Source: Robertkochia sediminum (GTDB lineage: Bacteria > Bacteroidota > Bacteroidia > Flavobacteriales > Flavobacteriaceae). Taken from it: 47,864 nt of DNA. The position numbers and the translations under genes are program-made. Below the pieces are notes generated by a model that was not told the origin of the DNA, ran no database searches, and saw only the letters and a list, made by a program, of their open reading frames with translations. Below are positions 9,335-18,792 of the stretch, piece by piece. Each line of letters starts with the position of its first letter. Positions within the stretch are counted from its first letter, which is position 1. Location: the NCBI RefSeq assembly GCF_016786255.1, contig NZ_JADMKT010000076.1:1863-49726 (forward strand). The letters are read 5' to 3'.

Positions 9335-11010
9335 TGCCGACCATGAACTCAACCCTAAGAAAGACCTCGGCCATAGCCGTTCTCGTTATCGTTCTATTGC
9401 TGGTGAACTACCTGGCCGGTTTAAGCGGGATACGGGCCGACCTTACCAAAGACCAACGCTACACCCTGAGCAAATCTGCCATTAACGCCGCCTCTGAGTT
9501 AGAAGACAAGGTGTATGTGGATGTATTCCTGGGAGGCGATCTTCCGGCAGAATTTAGAAAACTAAGGTCAGAAACGCGTCAGTTACTCATCGAATTTCAA
9601 AGAGAGAACCGCAATATCTATTTCAACTTCATTGATCCCCGTGAGGATAACGAAGAAGAAACCATGGCAAACCTCCAGGCTATGGGACTTACCCCTGTTT
9701 CGGTCACTACCGGGGAAGGAAGTAAGGTTTCCCAGGAACTGGTTTTCCCATGGGCACTTGTTAATAATGGCGCGCGTACCGTACGGGTAGCACTGATGAA
9801 GAATACCTTGGGAGCCACTGCAGAAGAGCGGGTGATCAACTCTGTTCAGCATTTGGAATACGCCTTTGCCGATGCCTTTGTAAAAGTTGGTATCACCAAC
9901 AAGCAAAAGATCGCCGTACTCAAGGGCCACGGGGAGCTGGATGATATTTTTATTGCCGATTTCCTGGCCTCGCTGGGCGACTATTACGATCTCGCTCCCT
10001 TCCAACTGGAGAGTAACCCCGAAAATGCAGAGGTGATCCTGGAGCAGCTAAAGGTCTTCGACCTTGCCCTCGTAGCGAAACCCTCGAAAGCCTTCTCGGA
10101 AACCGATAAATTGGTGCTCGACCAATTCACCATGAACGGAGGAAAAAGCCTTTGGTTGGTAGATAAGGTTGCCATGACCATGGACAGCCTGTATAAGAAT
10201 CAAGGAGAAGCCATTGCGCTGCCCACCGACCTTAACCTGGACGATATGTTCTTCTCTTACGGAGTGCGTATCAACCCGGCATTGGTAAGCGACCTTTACT
10301 TTACGCAGATCGTTCTGGCCACCGGATCTGGAACACAAACCCAATACAACCCGGCTCCGTGGCTATACCATCCTATGGTATTCTCCAAAGAAGATCACGC
10401 CATAAACACGAACATCGAAGCCGTACGTATGCAGTTCGCCAACCCTATAGACACGCTAAAGAATGGTATCAGGAAGGAGGTATTACTCACCTCTTCTCCA
10501 CTGTCAAAACCGGTTGGTGCACCTGCGGTGGTGAGCCTGGAATCGGTAACACAGGAACCGGATAAGGCAAGCTTCAACCAAGGCGGTATGCCACTGGCCG
10601 TATTAATGGAAGGAGCATTCACTTCAGTCTACAGAAACAGGGTGAAACCGGTTTCGCTTGTGGAATATAAAGATTCGGGAAAAGAAAGTGCCATGATCGT
10701 GATCGCCGATGGCGATCTGATCCGCAACGACCTCCAGAATGGCAATCCGCTGGAACTGGGCTACGACAAGTGGACCAACAATTTTTACGGCAATAAGGAG
10801 TTCCTGCTCAATTGCGTTAATTACCTTTTAGATGAAAGCGGACTTATAAACATTAGGGAGAAAAAAGTGAGCTTGCCATTTATAGATCAGCAAAAGGCCT
10901 ATGATGAAAAAACGCGCTGGCAGCTTGTAAATATTGGAATCCCAGCAATTTTGACCCTATTGGCCGGGATCCTGTTCACCTACTTCAGAAAACGTCGCTA
11001 CAGCCGTTAA
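9331..11010 (+). CDS. gldG: Gliding motility ABC transporter substrate-binding-like protein GldG
   Basis: The 559-residue protein has an N-terminal membrane anchor (about 12-30), a large extracytoplasmic ABC_transp_aux (DUF4350-like) region, and a C-terminal membrane helix (about 533-553) followed by basic FRKRRYSR. It partners GldF in the gliding transporter. It begins inside the end of gldF with two consecutive ATG codons (9331 and 9334), either of which may be used. dnaN follows after 72 bp with its own promoter-like element. This gldF-gldG-dnaN order is common in Flavobacteriaceae. Confidence 0.95.
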   Translation: MMPTMNSTLRKTSAIAVLVIVLLLVNYLAGLSGIRADLTKDQRYTLSKSAINAASELEDKVYVDVFLGGDLPAEFRKLRSETRQLLIEFQRENRNIYFNFIDPREDNEEETMANLQAMGLTPVSVTTGEGSKVSQELVFPWALVNNGARTVRVALMKNTLGATAEERVINSVQHLEYAFADAFVKVGITNKQKIAVLKGHGELDDIFIADFLASLGDYYDLAPFQLESNPENAEVILEQLKVFDLALVAKPSKAFSETDKLVLDQFTMNGGKSLWLVDKVAMTMDSLYKNQGEAIALPTDLNLDDMFFSYGVRINPALVSDLYFTQIVLATGSGTQTQYNPAPWLYHPMVFSKEDHAINTNIEAVRMQFANPIDTLKNGIRKEVLLTSSPLSKPVGAPAVVSLESVTQEPDKASFNQGGMPLAVLMEGAFTSVYRNRVKPVSLVEYKDSGKESAMIVIADGDLIRNDLQNGNPLELGYDKWTNNFYGNKEFLLNCVNYLLDESGLINIREKKVSLPFIDQQKAYDEKTRWQLVNIGIPAILTLLAGILFTYFRKRRYSR

Positions 11011-11049
11011 ATGTTAATAAGTTATTTTCAAATTAATAACCAATTAGGA

Positions 11050-11057
11050 TATCTTTG
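11050..11057 (+). promoter_or_regulatory. -7 element of the dnaN promoter
   Basis: TATCTTTG is an exact TAnnTTTG match, 25 bp before the dnaN ATG. It suggests dnaN has its own promoter in addition to read-through from gldFG. The -33 box is not clear. Confidence 0.5.
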
Positions 11058-11082
11058 TAAGTGTTAGAAAACAACAGATTAG

Positions 11083-12201
11083 ATGAAATTTATTGTATCA
11101 AGCTCGTACTTGCTTAAGCAACTACAGGTATTAGGTGGTGTTATTAACAGCAGTAACACCCTGCCCATTCTGGACAATTTTCTTTTTGAACTGGACGGCA
11201 ACAAACTAACCGTATCTGCATCCGACCTGGAAACGACCATGAGTGCTGTTCTGGAAGTAGATTCAGATTCTCAGGGAAGCATCGCTGTTCCTGCAAAACT
11301 ACTGCTGGACACCTTAAAGACCTTCCCGGAACAACCTCTTACTTTCGTAGTTGAAGACAATAACACGGTAGAGATCAGCTCGAACTACGGTAAATATGCG
11401 CTTGCATATGCCGATGGAGCTGAATTCCCGAACACTATTGAGCTCGCAGATCCAAGCTCCACAACTATTCTTGGAGACATCCTGGCTACTGCGATCAGTA
11501 AGACCATCTTCGCTTCCGGTAATGACGACCTCAGACCGGTAATGAGCGGCGTGTTCTTCCAGTTCTCTCCTGAGAACCTTACCTTCGTAGCTACCGATGC
11601 TCACAAACTGGTTAAATACCAACGTCAGGATGTACAGGCCTCAGAGGTGGCAGAATTCATCATGCCTAAAAAACCTTTGAACCTGCTTAAGAACATCCTC
11701 GCAGGATCTGAGAATGAAGTAACCATCGAATACAACGAGAGCAACGCCAAGTTCACCTTTGAGAACATCGAACTGGTTTGTCGCCTTATCGACGGTAAAT
11801 ACCCAAACTACGAGGCGGTGATCCCTAAGGAAAACCCAAATCGTCTGAGCATTGATCGCGTACAGCTGCTTAACTCAGTAAAAAGGGTATCGATCTTCTC
11901 TAATAAGACGACTCATCAGATTCGTTTGAAGATCGCCGGTGCAGAATTGAATATCTCTGCAGAAGACCTCGATTACAGCAACAAGGCTGAAGAGCGCCTT
12001 ACCTGCGATTACCAGGGAGACGATATGCAGATCGGATTCAACTCACGATTCCTAATGGAGATGCTCAACAACCTGGCATCTGAAGAAGTTTCTTTGGAAA
12101 TGAGCCTTCCGAACCGTGCGGGTATCCTTACGCCATCAGATGCTCTTGATGAAGGCGAGCACATTACCATGCTGGTTATGCCGGTGATGCTGAACAACTA
12201 A
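11083..12201 (+). CDS. dnaN: DNA polymerase III beta subunit (sliding clamp)
   Basis: The 372-residue protein is the full-length clamp, with three topologically similar domains of roughly 120 residues each. Family marks are the opening MKFIVSSSYLLKQL, the NTLPILDNFLF block, FVATDAHKLVKY in the middle domain and the C-terminal LVMPVML. It tethers polymerase to DNA and is an essential core gene. A -7 element lies just upstream and a strong terminator just downstream, so it can be expressed as its own unit after gldG. Confidence 0.97.
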   Translation: MKFIVSSSYLLKQLQVLGGVINSSNTLPILDNFLFELDGNKLTVSASDLETTMSAVLEVDSDSQGSIAVPAKLLLDTLKTFPEQPLTFVVEDNNTVEISSNYGKYALAYADGAEFPNTIELADPSSTTILGDILATAISKTIFASGNDDLRPVMSGVFFQFSPENLTFVATDAHKLVKYQRQDVQASEVAEFIMPKKPLNLLKNILAGSENEVTIEYNESNAKFTFENIELVCRLIDGKYPNYEAVIPKENPNRLSIDRVQLLNSVKRVSIFSNKTTHQIRLKIAGAELNISAEDLDYSNKAEERLTCDYQGDDMQIGFNSRFLMEMLNNLASEEVSLEMSLPNRAGILTPSDALDEGEHITMLVMPVMLNN

Positions 12202-12225
12202 GCACAAGAAGTTACCATAAATAGA

Positions 12226-12250
12226 AAAGCCCGCTTATCGCGGGTTTTTT
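12226..12250 (+). terminator. Rho-independent terminator of dnaN
   Basis: A GC stem (CCCGC with GCGGG around 12230-12244, loop TTATC), flanked by an A-run upstream, is followed by seven T. It lies about 25 bp after the dnaN stop. Confidence 0.88.
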
Positions 12251-12268
12251 TATGTTATGAGGTTATGC

Positions 12269-12292
12269 CCTCCTTCGCTAAAGCTATGGAGG
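12269..12292. repeat. Dispersed CTCC...GGAG palindromic repeat, copy 1
   Basis: This is an imperfect palindrome with the core TTCGCTAAAGCTAT between CTCC and GGAG. It is followed at 12313-12337 by an array of roughly 8-bp CTTTACCT units that runs into the stop codon of the DUF4870 gene. Related copies lie at 12765-12788 and, inverted, at 46231-46252. Confidence 0.7.
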
Positions 12293-12335
12293 ACGACGCA
12301 GTTATACAAAAACTTCACCTCTTTACCTCTTTACT

Positions 12336-12692
12336 CTAAAAAAACTTAATACTTAACGGATAATAAGGTTCTTCTCCGTTAGAGGCTTTAATGGCATTAA
12401 CAATAGGAAAAACAAAGGCCATGATCCCAATGGCTATAAGCAATAGAATACCCAGGCCAAAGAGCAGGATCAAAGGGATACTTATAAGGCAGTAAATGAA
12501 AACACTTATCTGAAAGTTCATAATAGACCTTCCGTGTTCATCCATATCCAATACCCTGTCTTTATTGGAGAGCCACAGCACCAGCGGAACAATGAATCCG
12601 CCAAATCCTGTAACATAATCCAATAACTGGGTTAAATGGGTGATCACTAATAACTGGTTGTCTACTCTTTTTAAACTCATTTGATTTTCCAT
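12336..12692 (-). CDS. DUF4870 (Tic20-like) membrane protein
   Basis: This 118-residue inner-membrane protein has the DUF4870 pattern: a first segment with HLTQLLDYVTGFGGFIVPLVLWL, a short GRSIMNFQIS loop, and a strongly hydrophobic pair near 60-98 ending in the KASNGEEPYYPLSI tail. Its function is not known. It is flanked on both sides by copies of the dispersed palindromic repeat. Its stop codon lies inside the 8-bp repeat array of copy 1. It stands alone, between the dnaN terminator and the mscS-like gene. Confidence 0.85.
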   Translation of the reverse strand: MENQMSLKRVDNQLLVITHLTQLLDYVTGFGGFIVPLVLWLSNKDRVLDMDEHGRSIMNFQISVFIYCLISIPLILLFGLGILLLIAIGIMAFVFPIVNAIKASNGEEPYYPLSIKFF

Positions 12693-12764
12693 GCTTTGTG
12701 CTTTGATTGATGGTTTACAATGATATGACGCAAAAGTATGGGAAATGTTACAGAACAGTGATGT

Positions 12765-12788
12765 CCTCCTTTGCTAAAGCTATGGAGG
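12765..12788. repeat. Dispersed CTCC...GGAG palindromic repeat, copy 2
   Basis: It differs from copy 1 by a single base in the core (TTTGCTAAAGCTAT). A related 8-bp array (CGTYTACC/TGTTTACC units, about 12874-12913) lies downstream and runs into the 3' end of the MscS-like gene. Confidence 0.7.
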
Positions 12789-12885
12789 ATAACACGGGTA
12801 TGCGGGTATGAAATCAACATTCCGCAATTCAAAATCCAAAATTTATTGTCTGAAGCTTCAATTCCCTGTTTCCACGTCTACCCGT

Positions 12886-13773
12886 TTACCCGTCTACCTG
12901 TTTACCTGTTTCCGGAATAGGATTAGAAAAATCGATCGTACGTATAGGAAATGGTATAACGATACCGTTTTGGTCGAATGCCTTTTTAATGGCAATGATG
13001 GCCTTTCCTTTAGCCTTAAGGATTTCTAGTCCGGAGGTAGAATTAATGGTAAATCGCACCTCAAAATCGATCGAACTATCATTGAATTCGGTATAAAAGA
13101 ACAAGATCTCAGAAGCTGAGGTTACCGCATCAAAATTGGAAATAATGGCCTCTTTAACAACATCTCTCACCTGCTCCAGGTCTGAATTGTAGGCTACACC
13201 ACAAGTTAAGATCACCCTGGATTGCGCTGTTACCGAATAATTCTTCATGGGGTTTTCGATCACCAGCTTATTGGGTATGGAAACCATATTGTTGTCTATT
13301 TGCCTTAAGGTAGTGGTGCGTAAATTAAGATCGACCACCTCTCCTGTAAATCCGTTAGTCTCTACCCAGTCACCTAATTTAAGGTATTCAACAAATGAAA
13401 GGGTAATTCCCGAAAAGGTATTGGTGAGTGCACCCTGTAACGCCAGACCAACGGCCAGACCTGCTACCCCGGCACCGGCAAGAAGCGAGGTGAGCATCTT
13501 ATCCAATTCAAGGATACCCAAGGCCAGAAAGAGTCCGAACAGGATCACCAGTACAGAAACCAGCTTAGCTCCCATACGTTTTACAGAGAGTTGCAGGGAG
13601 GTACGCCCAAGGATCTTTAACATTAGCTTATTGACATACTTGGAAACGATATAGGATACCAGGAATACGAGGCCTGCCATCAAAAAATCAGGTAGGTTCA
13701 CGACCAGCGTATCCAGCCATGAACCTACCTCACTCTTAAACGTATCCCAGAATCGGGAAAGTTGTTCTTTCAT
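12886..13773 (-). CDS. Small-conductance mechanosensitive channel (MscS family)
   Basis: The 295-residue protein has three transmembrane segments (about 25-45, 65-85 and 92-115). The third contains the Gly/Ala-rich pore helix GAGVAGLAVGLALQGALTNTFSG. The typical beta domain follows (KLGDWVETNGFTGEVVDLNLRTTTLRQIDNNMVSIPNK), then an alpha-beta C-terminal domain. It should open under membrane tension to release solutes. It lies 10 bp downstream of the Dps gene on the same strand, so the two are probably one stress-related transcript. Its last codons (KQVDG) are encoded by an 8-bp low-complexity repeat, so the C-terminus has probably been extended or altered by that repeat. Confidence 0.93.
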   Translation of the reverse strand: MKEQLSRFWDTFKSEVGSWLDTLVVNLPDFLMAGLVFLVSYIVSKYVNKLMLKILGRTSLQLSVKRMGAKLVSVLVILFGLFLALGILELDKMLTSLLAGAGVAGLAVGLALQGALTNTFSGITLSFVEYLKLGDWVETNGFTGEVVDLNLRTTTLRQIDNNMVSIPNKLVIENPMKNYSVTAQSRVILTCGVAYNSDLEQVRDVVKEAIISNFDAVTSASEILFFYTEFNDSSIDFEVRFTINSTSGLEILKAKGKAIIAIKKAFDQNGIVIPFPIRTIDFSNPIPETGKQVDG

Positions 13774-13783
13774 TCAGATGGTA

Positions 13784-14296
13784 TTAAGATAAGTTTACTT
13801 TTAATGTTTCATGTGTTTTCATACGCCACGCATCGAGCATCCATGACGTTTTCTCCATCTCCCTGATGTAAGCTCCGATCAGATCGATGGTACCTTCATC
13901 ACCACCATTATTTGCAACATTTACCACTTTACGCATTTGCCCCAGTATAACGGCATGGTCGCGTAGTAGTCTTTCGATCATTTCCACATCGGTAAGGTCA
14001 GATGGCGATTCCTTCAGATTGGAGATCTCCATATATTCAGAGAGATTACTTACCGGACGATGCCTTAAGGTCAAAATACGCTCGGCCAATTCATCGATCT
14101 TAATCTTGGCGTCATCGTACATCACTTCAAACTTCTCATGGAGTTCAAAGAAATTACTTCCCGTGATATTCCAATGGAAATTCCTCAACTTCTGATAGTA
14201 CAAATGATAATCGGCCAACAGTACGTTGATTTCGTAAACGGTTTTCTCAGTTTTATTCTTGTCTAAATTTAAATAATCCATAAATCTTTCTTTCAT
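13784..14296 (-). CDS. dps: Dps-family ferritin-like DNA protection protein
   Basis: The 170-residue protein forms the Dps/miniferritin dodecamer that oxidises Fe(II) with peroxide and stores iron. The inter-subunit ferroxidase ligands are visible with exactly the family spacing: H41, H53, D68 and E72 (RNFHWNITG, ELHEKF, IDELAE). The N-terminus is short, so direct DNA binding is uncertain. It is divergent from mnmE and followed after 10 bp by the MscS-like gene. Confidence 0.93.
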   Translation of the reverse strand: MKERFMDYLNLDKNKTEKTVYEINVLLADYHLYYQKLRNFHWNITGSNFFELHEKFEVMYDDAKIKIDELAERILTLRHRPVSNLSEYMEISNLKESPSDLTDVEMIERLLRDHAVILGQMRKVVNVANNGGDEGTIDLIGAYIREMEKTSWMLDAWRMKTHETLKVNLS

Positions 14297-14425
14297 TTTT
14301 AAGTTTACTGTAATTAATATAAGACAAAGAAGCTCTTACACAAGTTTTTAACACGATTTAACTTACTATAATAGTCGTTTTAACATTCAGTAAATTATCG
14401 GCTTACTATTCTATTCTCAGATTCG

Positions 14426-14433
14426 TATTTTTG
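14426..14433 (+). promoter_or_regulatory. -7 element of the mnmE promoter
   Basis: TATTTTTG matches TAnnTTTG and lies 14 bp before the mnmE ATG. It is very close to the start, so the leader would be short. Confidence 0.35.
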
Positions 14434-14447
14434 TTGAAAATTTTGAA

Positions 14448-15869
14448 ATGAATATAGAGGATACCATAATTGCCTTAGCCACCCCTTCAGGAGCAGGGGC
14501 CATTGCCGTGATCAGGATCTCAGGAAAAAAGGCTATTGCTTTTGCCGGGAAACATTTTCGTTCCATCCACGGGAAAGACCTGACCGCGCAAAAGACCCAT
14601 ACCATACATCTGGGACATATTGTAGATGGAGAGCGGGTTTTAGACGAGGTATTGGTATCACTCTTTAAGAATCCGCATTCCTATACCGGAGAAGATGTGG
14701 TGGAAATATCCTGTCATGGTTCTCCCTACATCCAGCAGGAGATCATACAGTTATTCCTGAGAGCGGGGTGTCGTATGGCCGATGCCGGGGAATTTACCCT
14801 CAGAGCCTTTCTGAATGGCAAAATGGACTTGAGCCAGGCAGAGGCAGTAGCCGACCTTATCGCCTCAGACAATGCGGCGGCCCACCAGATCGCTATGCAA
14901 CAGATGCGGGGCGGATTCAGCAATGAGCTGGCCAAGTTGCGGGATGAACTCATGAACTTCGCTTCCCTGATCGAACTCGAACTCGATTTTGCTGAGGAGG
15001 ATGTGGAATTCGCTAACAGGGATGAATTTGGTAAGCTCCTGGAGCGTATTCGCAATGTCCTAAAAAAGCTCATCGACAGTTTTGCCACCGGAAATGTGAT
15101 CAAGACCGGTATTCCGGTAGCCATCGTCGGCGAGCCAAATGTAGGGAAATCGACACTGCTCAATGCTTTGCTTCAGGAAGAGCGGGCTATTGTAAGTGAT
15201 ATTGCAGGAACCACCCGCGATACCATCGAAGATGAAATGGTGATCGGCGGAATAGGATTTCGCTTTATCGATACGGCCGGGATTCGGGAGACCAAAGATG
15301 TGGTAGAGAGTATCGGGATACAGCGCACGTTCGAAAAGATCGAAAAGGCTCAGGTGGTGATCTACCTTTTCGACTGTGAAACCGTCAAGAAAAGTCTGCA
15401 GGGCGAAACCGGTCCCAATGGCCGCACCCTGGATACCATCATCACCGAGATCGGGAAGATCAAAAATAAGTATCCACAAAAGCATTTGGTGATCATTGCC
15501 AACAAGATCGATGTGCTTTCGAACGAAGAACTGGACAAGGTATCGGCACAGATCCCGGAAGCCCTTCACCTCTCGGCCAAAACCGGAACGGGTGTCGATC
15601 TGCTGCAGGATAAGCTACTGGAATTCATCAATACGGGAGCCCTTCGCAATAATGAGACCATTATAACCAATACCAGGCATTACGACGCCCTTCTCAAAGC
15701 TTTAGAAGAGATCGACAGGGTAAGAGAAGGTTTAGAGGCCGAACTGCCGGGAGACCTGCTCGCTATCGATATTCGTCAGGCCTTATACCACTTTGGGGAG
15801 ATCACCGGGGAAATATCTAGTGATGTCCTTCTGGGGAACATTTTTGCGAATTTCTGTATCGGAAAGTAA
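14448..15869 (+). CDS. mnmE: tRNA modification GTPase MnmE
   Basis: The 473-residue protein works with MnmG to place the cmnm5 group on uridine 34 of certain tRNAs. The N-terminal formyl-THF-binding domain covers about 1-120. A helical domain is interrupted by the G domain: G1 GEPNVGKS at 228-235, G3 DTAG and G4 NKID. The C-terminus is the invariant CIGK, whose cysteine is essential in the family. The gene is intact even though a genomic island begins inside its last 15 bases: the attachment repeat restores the CIGK-stop codons. This is a known type of integration site (for example SGI1). Confidence 0.97.
   Translation: MNIEDTIIALATPSGAGAIAVIRISGKKAIAFAGKHFRSIHGKDLTAQKTHTIHLGHIVDGERVLDEVLVSLFKNPHSYTGEDVVEISCHGSPYIQQEIIQLFLRAGCRMADAGEFTLRAFLNGKMDLSQAEAVADLIASDNAAAHQIAMQQMRGGFSNELAKLRDELMNFASLIELELDFAEEDVEFANRDEFGKLLERIRNVLKKLIDSFATGNVIKTGIPVAIVGEPNVGKSTLLNALLQEERAIVSDIAGTTRDTIEDEMVIGGIGFRFIDTAGIRETKDVVESIGIQRTFEKIEKAQVVIYLFDCETVKKSLQGETGPNGRTLDTIITEIGKIKNKYPQKHLVIIANKIDVLSNEELDKVSAQIPEALHLSAKTGTGVDLLQDKLLEFINTGALRNNETIITNTRHYDALLKALEEIDRVREGLEAELPGDLLAIDIRQALYHFGEITGEISSDVLLGNIFANFCIGK
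15855..15869. repeat. attL: 15-bp direct repeat at the 3' end of mnmE
   Basis: TGTATCGGAAAGTAA encodes Cys-Ile-Gly-Lys-stop of mnmE and is repeated exactly at 38248-38262. The two copies bracket the recombinase and cargo, as expected for attL and attR. Confidence 0.88.
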
Positions 15870-15934
15870 TGTATCTTCCTTTATTACTCTAACACCTTCT
15901 TTTACTGACATTAGAAGATTATTTATTTCTCTTT

Positions 15935-16009
15935 TTTGTTGCTAATCTGCTTTTGTTTGCATTAATTTAGTTTCTAGTTTGTTGCTAAATGAGATTTATC
16001 TGTTGCTAA
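15935..16009. promoter_or_regulatory. Probable recombinase arm-type sites, left end
   Basis: Three same-orientation copies occur: TTTGTTGCTAA at 15935-15945 and 15978-15988, and TCTGTTGCTAA at 15999-16009. They lie between attL and the integrase gene, and a fourth exact copy is at the right end. The spacing and position fit arm-binding sites of tyrosine recombinases. The promoter of the integrase gene must lie in the same 180 bp. Confidence 0.6.
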
Positions 16010-16049
16010 CAACATACTACTCCACCAAGATCATTGTAATCAAAGCAGG

Positions 16050-17144
16050 ATGAAAGTCACTTTAAGAGAGCGGAATCAGGGAGGTAAAACAAGTCTTTAC
16101 CTGGATTACTACCACCAGGGTAAACGTAAGACGGAATATCTCAAGCTTTACCTGGAACCCAATCCAAAAACAAAAGAGGAAAGAGAAGCAAACAAAGCAA
16201 CCAGGCTACTCGCGGAACAAGTAAGAGCCAAGCGACTTCTTGAAGCACAGAACAAGGTATACGGCTTCAGAGACGACCGAACTTTAAAGAGTAGCTTTAT
16301 TAGTTATATAGCAGACCTTACCGAGAAGAAGATAGACAGTAAAGGAAATTATGGTAACTGGGATAGTATGCTAAAGCACTTAAAAGCCTATATCCCGTTT
16401 GGTATTACCATAGCTGAAGTCGATAGAAAATTTGTCGAAGGATTCAAAAATTACCTGGACAAGGAGGCTCGCACTAAGAGCAACAAAGGATTATCTCAAA
16501 ATTCCAAGTACTCTTATTTCAACAAGTTCCGGACTGCTTTGAAACAAGCGGTTAAGGATGAGATACTCGCAAGTAATCCTTCAGAAGGTGTAGCCGCCTT
16601 TAAACAGGATGAACCGCAAAGGGAGTTCCTAACAAAGGAAGAATTACAAACAGTAGCTAACACCGAATGTGAAATCCCACTTCTTAAAAATGCCTTCCTT
16701 TTTTCATGTTTATCCGGTATGCGATGGTCTGATATTAACAAGTTGATCTGGTCTGAAGTTCAGTATTCAAATGAGCTTGAGCACCATATCCGGTTCCGGC
16801 AAAAGAAGACCAAGGGAGCTGAAACCCTGCCTATTTCAGAACAAGCACTCGGCTTATTGGGGGAAAGACAGGAAGATGAAGAAAGAGTATTCAAAGGGTT
16901 AAAGTATTCTGCATGGTATAATCTCAAACTTCAACAATGGATTTTAAAGGCCGGTATCTCAAAGAACATCACCTTTCACTGTGCAAGACATACCTATGCC
17001 ACATTACAACTTTCTTCAGGCACCGATATTTATACGGTCTCAAAACTTCTGGGACATAGAGAGCTTAAAACGACCCAGGTCTACGCAAATATCATAGACG
17101 AGAAGAAAAAAGAAGCCGCTAACAAAATCAAACTAGACCTATAA
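16050..17144 (+). CDS. Tyrosine recombinase / site-specific integrase
   Basis: The 364-residue recombinase should insert and excise the island at the mnmE CIGK codons. The N-terminal arm-binding region (about 1-75) precedes the SAM-like core-binding domain (about 80-180). The catalytic domain shows R225 (SGMRWSD), a Lys in QKKTKG (251-256), H310 and R313 (HCARH), H336 (LGHRE) and nucleophile Y345 (TTQVYANI). This is the Bacteroidota integrase type common in conjugative and mobilisable elements. The next gene's ATG shares the last base of its stop, so both are co-translated. Confidence 0.93.
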   Translation: MKVTLRERNQGGKTSLYLDYYHQGKRKTEYLKLYLEPNPKTKEEREANKATRLLAEQVRAKRLLEAQNKVYGFRDDRTLKSSFISYIADLTEKKIDSKGNYGNWDSMLKHLKAYIPFGITIAEVDRKFVEGFKNYLDKEARTKSNKGLSQNSKYSYFNKFRTALKQAVKDEILASNPSEGVAAFKQDEPQREFLTKEELQTVANTECEIPLLKNAFLFSCLSGMRWSDINKLIWSEVQYSNELEHHIRFRQKKTKGAETLPISEQALGLLGERQEDEERVFKGLKYSAWYNLKLQQWILKAGISKNITFHCARHTYATLQLSSGTDIYTVSKLLGHRELKTTQVYANIIDEKKKEAANKIKLDL

Positions 17145-18742
17145 TGATATTGACTCTTTTTAATGAAATCCTCACCGGGGACCTACGGCCATACATCGGG
17201 GATAACCGGAGTGAAAGCTATTTCTGTAACAAGTTAGCGCTAAATACAACGGTAAAAAGCCCCAGGAGATTCCTAAAGCAACTAGGGAAATTCCTTTCTG
17301 AACATCCACTTTTATCTGCTAATCAGGAGATAAATCTAACCTTTGACCCAGAAGGAAATACAATAGAAATTGGGTTTACTGAAGATGAGATTTTCACCCC
17401 AATAATAGGAGTGGAATACCCCGCTTTTAATGACACCACTGCGTACTATGCCCACTTAATTCTTCGTGAGAAGGCTGAGGTTATCAGCAAAATAGACAAT
17501 CAGGCACAACAGTCACACTCCTTAAAAGATACCAGGCTTCATCTAATAAAAGTATTGAACGAGATAGAAAGCCTGTTAACCACAGTTACAAAAGCTCTTA
17601 AAAAACTTCCTAACCAGGACATTCCTTTCTATCAGCCAACAGGAAAGGAATCGGAAACCGACCGCATCCAAATGAATACCCATTATATTTTCGATATGGT
17701 ACAGTTTACACTAAAAGAACTATATCTGATGATTACTGGATCCTATAGTGAAATCCTCAATGGATATGGGAGGTCAGAAACTGAATTGTACGAAGACCTC
17801 CTGCAGAAAACCTCTCCTGAAATGTTACGCCTGCAGAGCCAAACGACTTTTTGCAAAATGAAAGCTAAAAGATATACTCATAAAGATATGTTCAAAGGCT
17901 CAGAAATAATTGCGACACTAAAGGATGCATATGAACTCCATAAAAAGGGAAAGCTCTACAAACCACTCCAAGAAACGATTACGGCCCTGGAAAACTTGAT
18001 ATTCCTACGTGGCTCATCTAATAGAAACAATTCTTACCATTTCGAAGACCTTTGTTCACCGGATTTCAGCCCCCACATGGTTAAACCCTATATAGAATCA
18101 TACAAGAAGGAAGTTAAATCTCTTGTGTATGGCTATGAACGAATGAATAAATTGGAAGAGATTTCCCAAACACTGACCAAGTTGCCCTTAGAGGATCTGG
18201 ATGAATTTAAGGGTAACTATTCCATTCCCCGGCTCCTGCAACGTTGGGTGAATTTTCAAAAGGCCCTGTACAAAGATCATCCTTCTCAAGTATTCTCCAC
18301 CACAGCAACTCTGCTTAAAAACAACTCCAGCCTATTAAACCCTAAGGTCAAGTTGGAAAAGGTTAGTCTTCAAAATCAAAAAGAAATAGCACGTAAGTAC
18401 CTTAATTTCTTTTCTGGTGACAATATAAAGAACACAAAAATAATGGCCGGCGAAGACTACCTGCGGCTACTTCACTATGTAGATCATTTGATAGAGCATT
18501 GTAGTGTTCCTGAAAAGGTTAAATCTATCCCTCAAATTGGCGTCACTTCAGAGTATATAAGGTACACCTTTTACTTGATTCATAAGGAATTATACACCAC
18601 CCGGCCGGTAAGAGACTATTTCATTGATTTCATCCATCTTGTTTTCGCCCAGTTTAAGGACATTTCTACTAAAACAACTAAAACAAAATTCAGTGCTAAA
18701 CCAACTCATTATGAGGTCGATATGAAAAATATGACTAAGTAA
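17144..18742 (+). CDS. Island protein of unknown function
   Basis: I do not recognise this 532-residue protein. It is soluble, rich in Leu, Lys and Glu and predicted mostly helical, with no obvious Walker, nuclease or HTH motif. It opens MILTLFNEILTGDLRPYIGD and has Glu-Leu-rich helical stretches around 130-330. It is coupled to the integrase by a one-base overlap (TAATG), which suggests a role in integration, excision or element control. It might be distantly related to RteC-type regulators found in Bacteroidota elements, but I see no clear match. A 139-bp structured region separates it from the next gene. Confidence 0.75.
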   Translation: MILTLFNEILTGDLRPYIGDNRSESYFCNKLALNTTVKSPRRFLKQLGKFLSEHPLLSANQEINLTFDPEGNTIEIGFTEDEIFTPIIGVEYPAFNDTTAYYAHLILREKAEVISKIDNQAQQSHSLKDTRLHLIKVLNEIESLLTTVTKALKKLPNQDIPFYQPTGKESETDRIQMNTHYIFDMVQFTLKELYLMITGSYSEILNGYGRSETELYEDLLQKTSPEMLRLQSQTTFCKMKAKRYTHKDMFKGSEIIATLKDAYELHKKGKLYKPLQETITALENLIFLRGSSNRNNSYHFEDLCSPDFSPHMVKPYIESYKKEVKSLVYGYERMNKLEEISQTLTKLPLEDLDEFKGNYSIPRLLQRWVNFQKALYKDHPSQVFSTTATLLKNNSSLLNPKVKLEKVSLQNQKEIARKYLNFFSGDNIKNTKIMAGEDYLRLLHYVDHLIEHCSVPEKVKSIPQIGVTSEYIRYTFYLIHKELYTTRPVRDYFIDFIHLVFAQFKDISTKTTKTKFSAKPTHYEVDMKNMTK

Positions 18743-18792
18743 TAATGGTAAAGTAGCGTTACCAGGTAATTACCTTTTCATTACCAACTCTC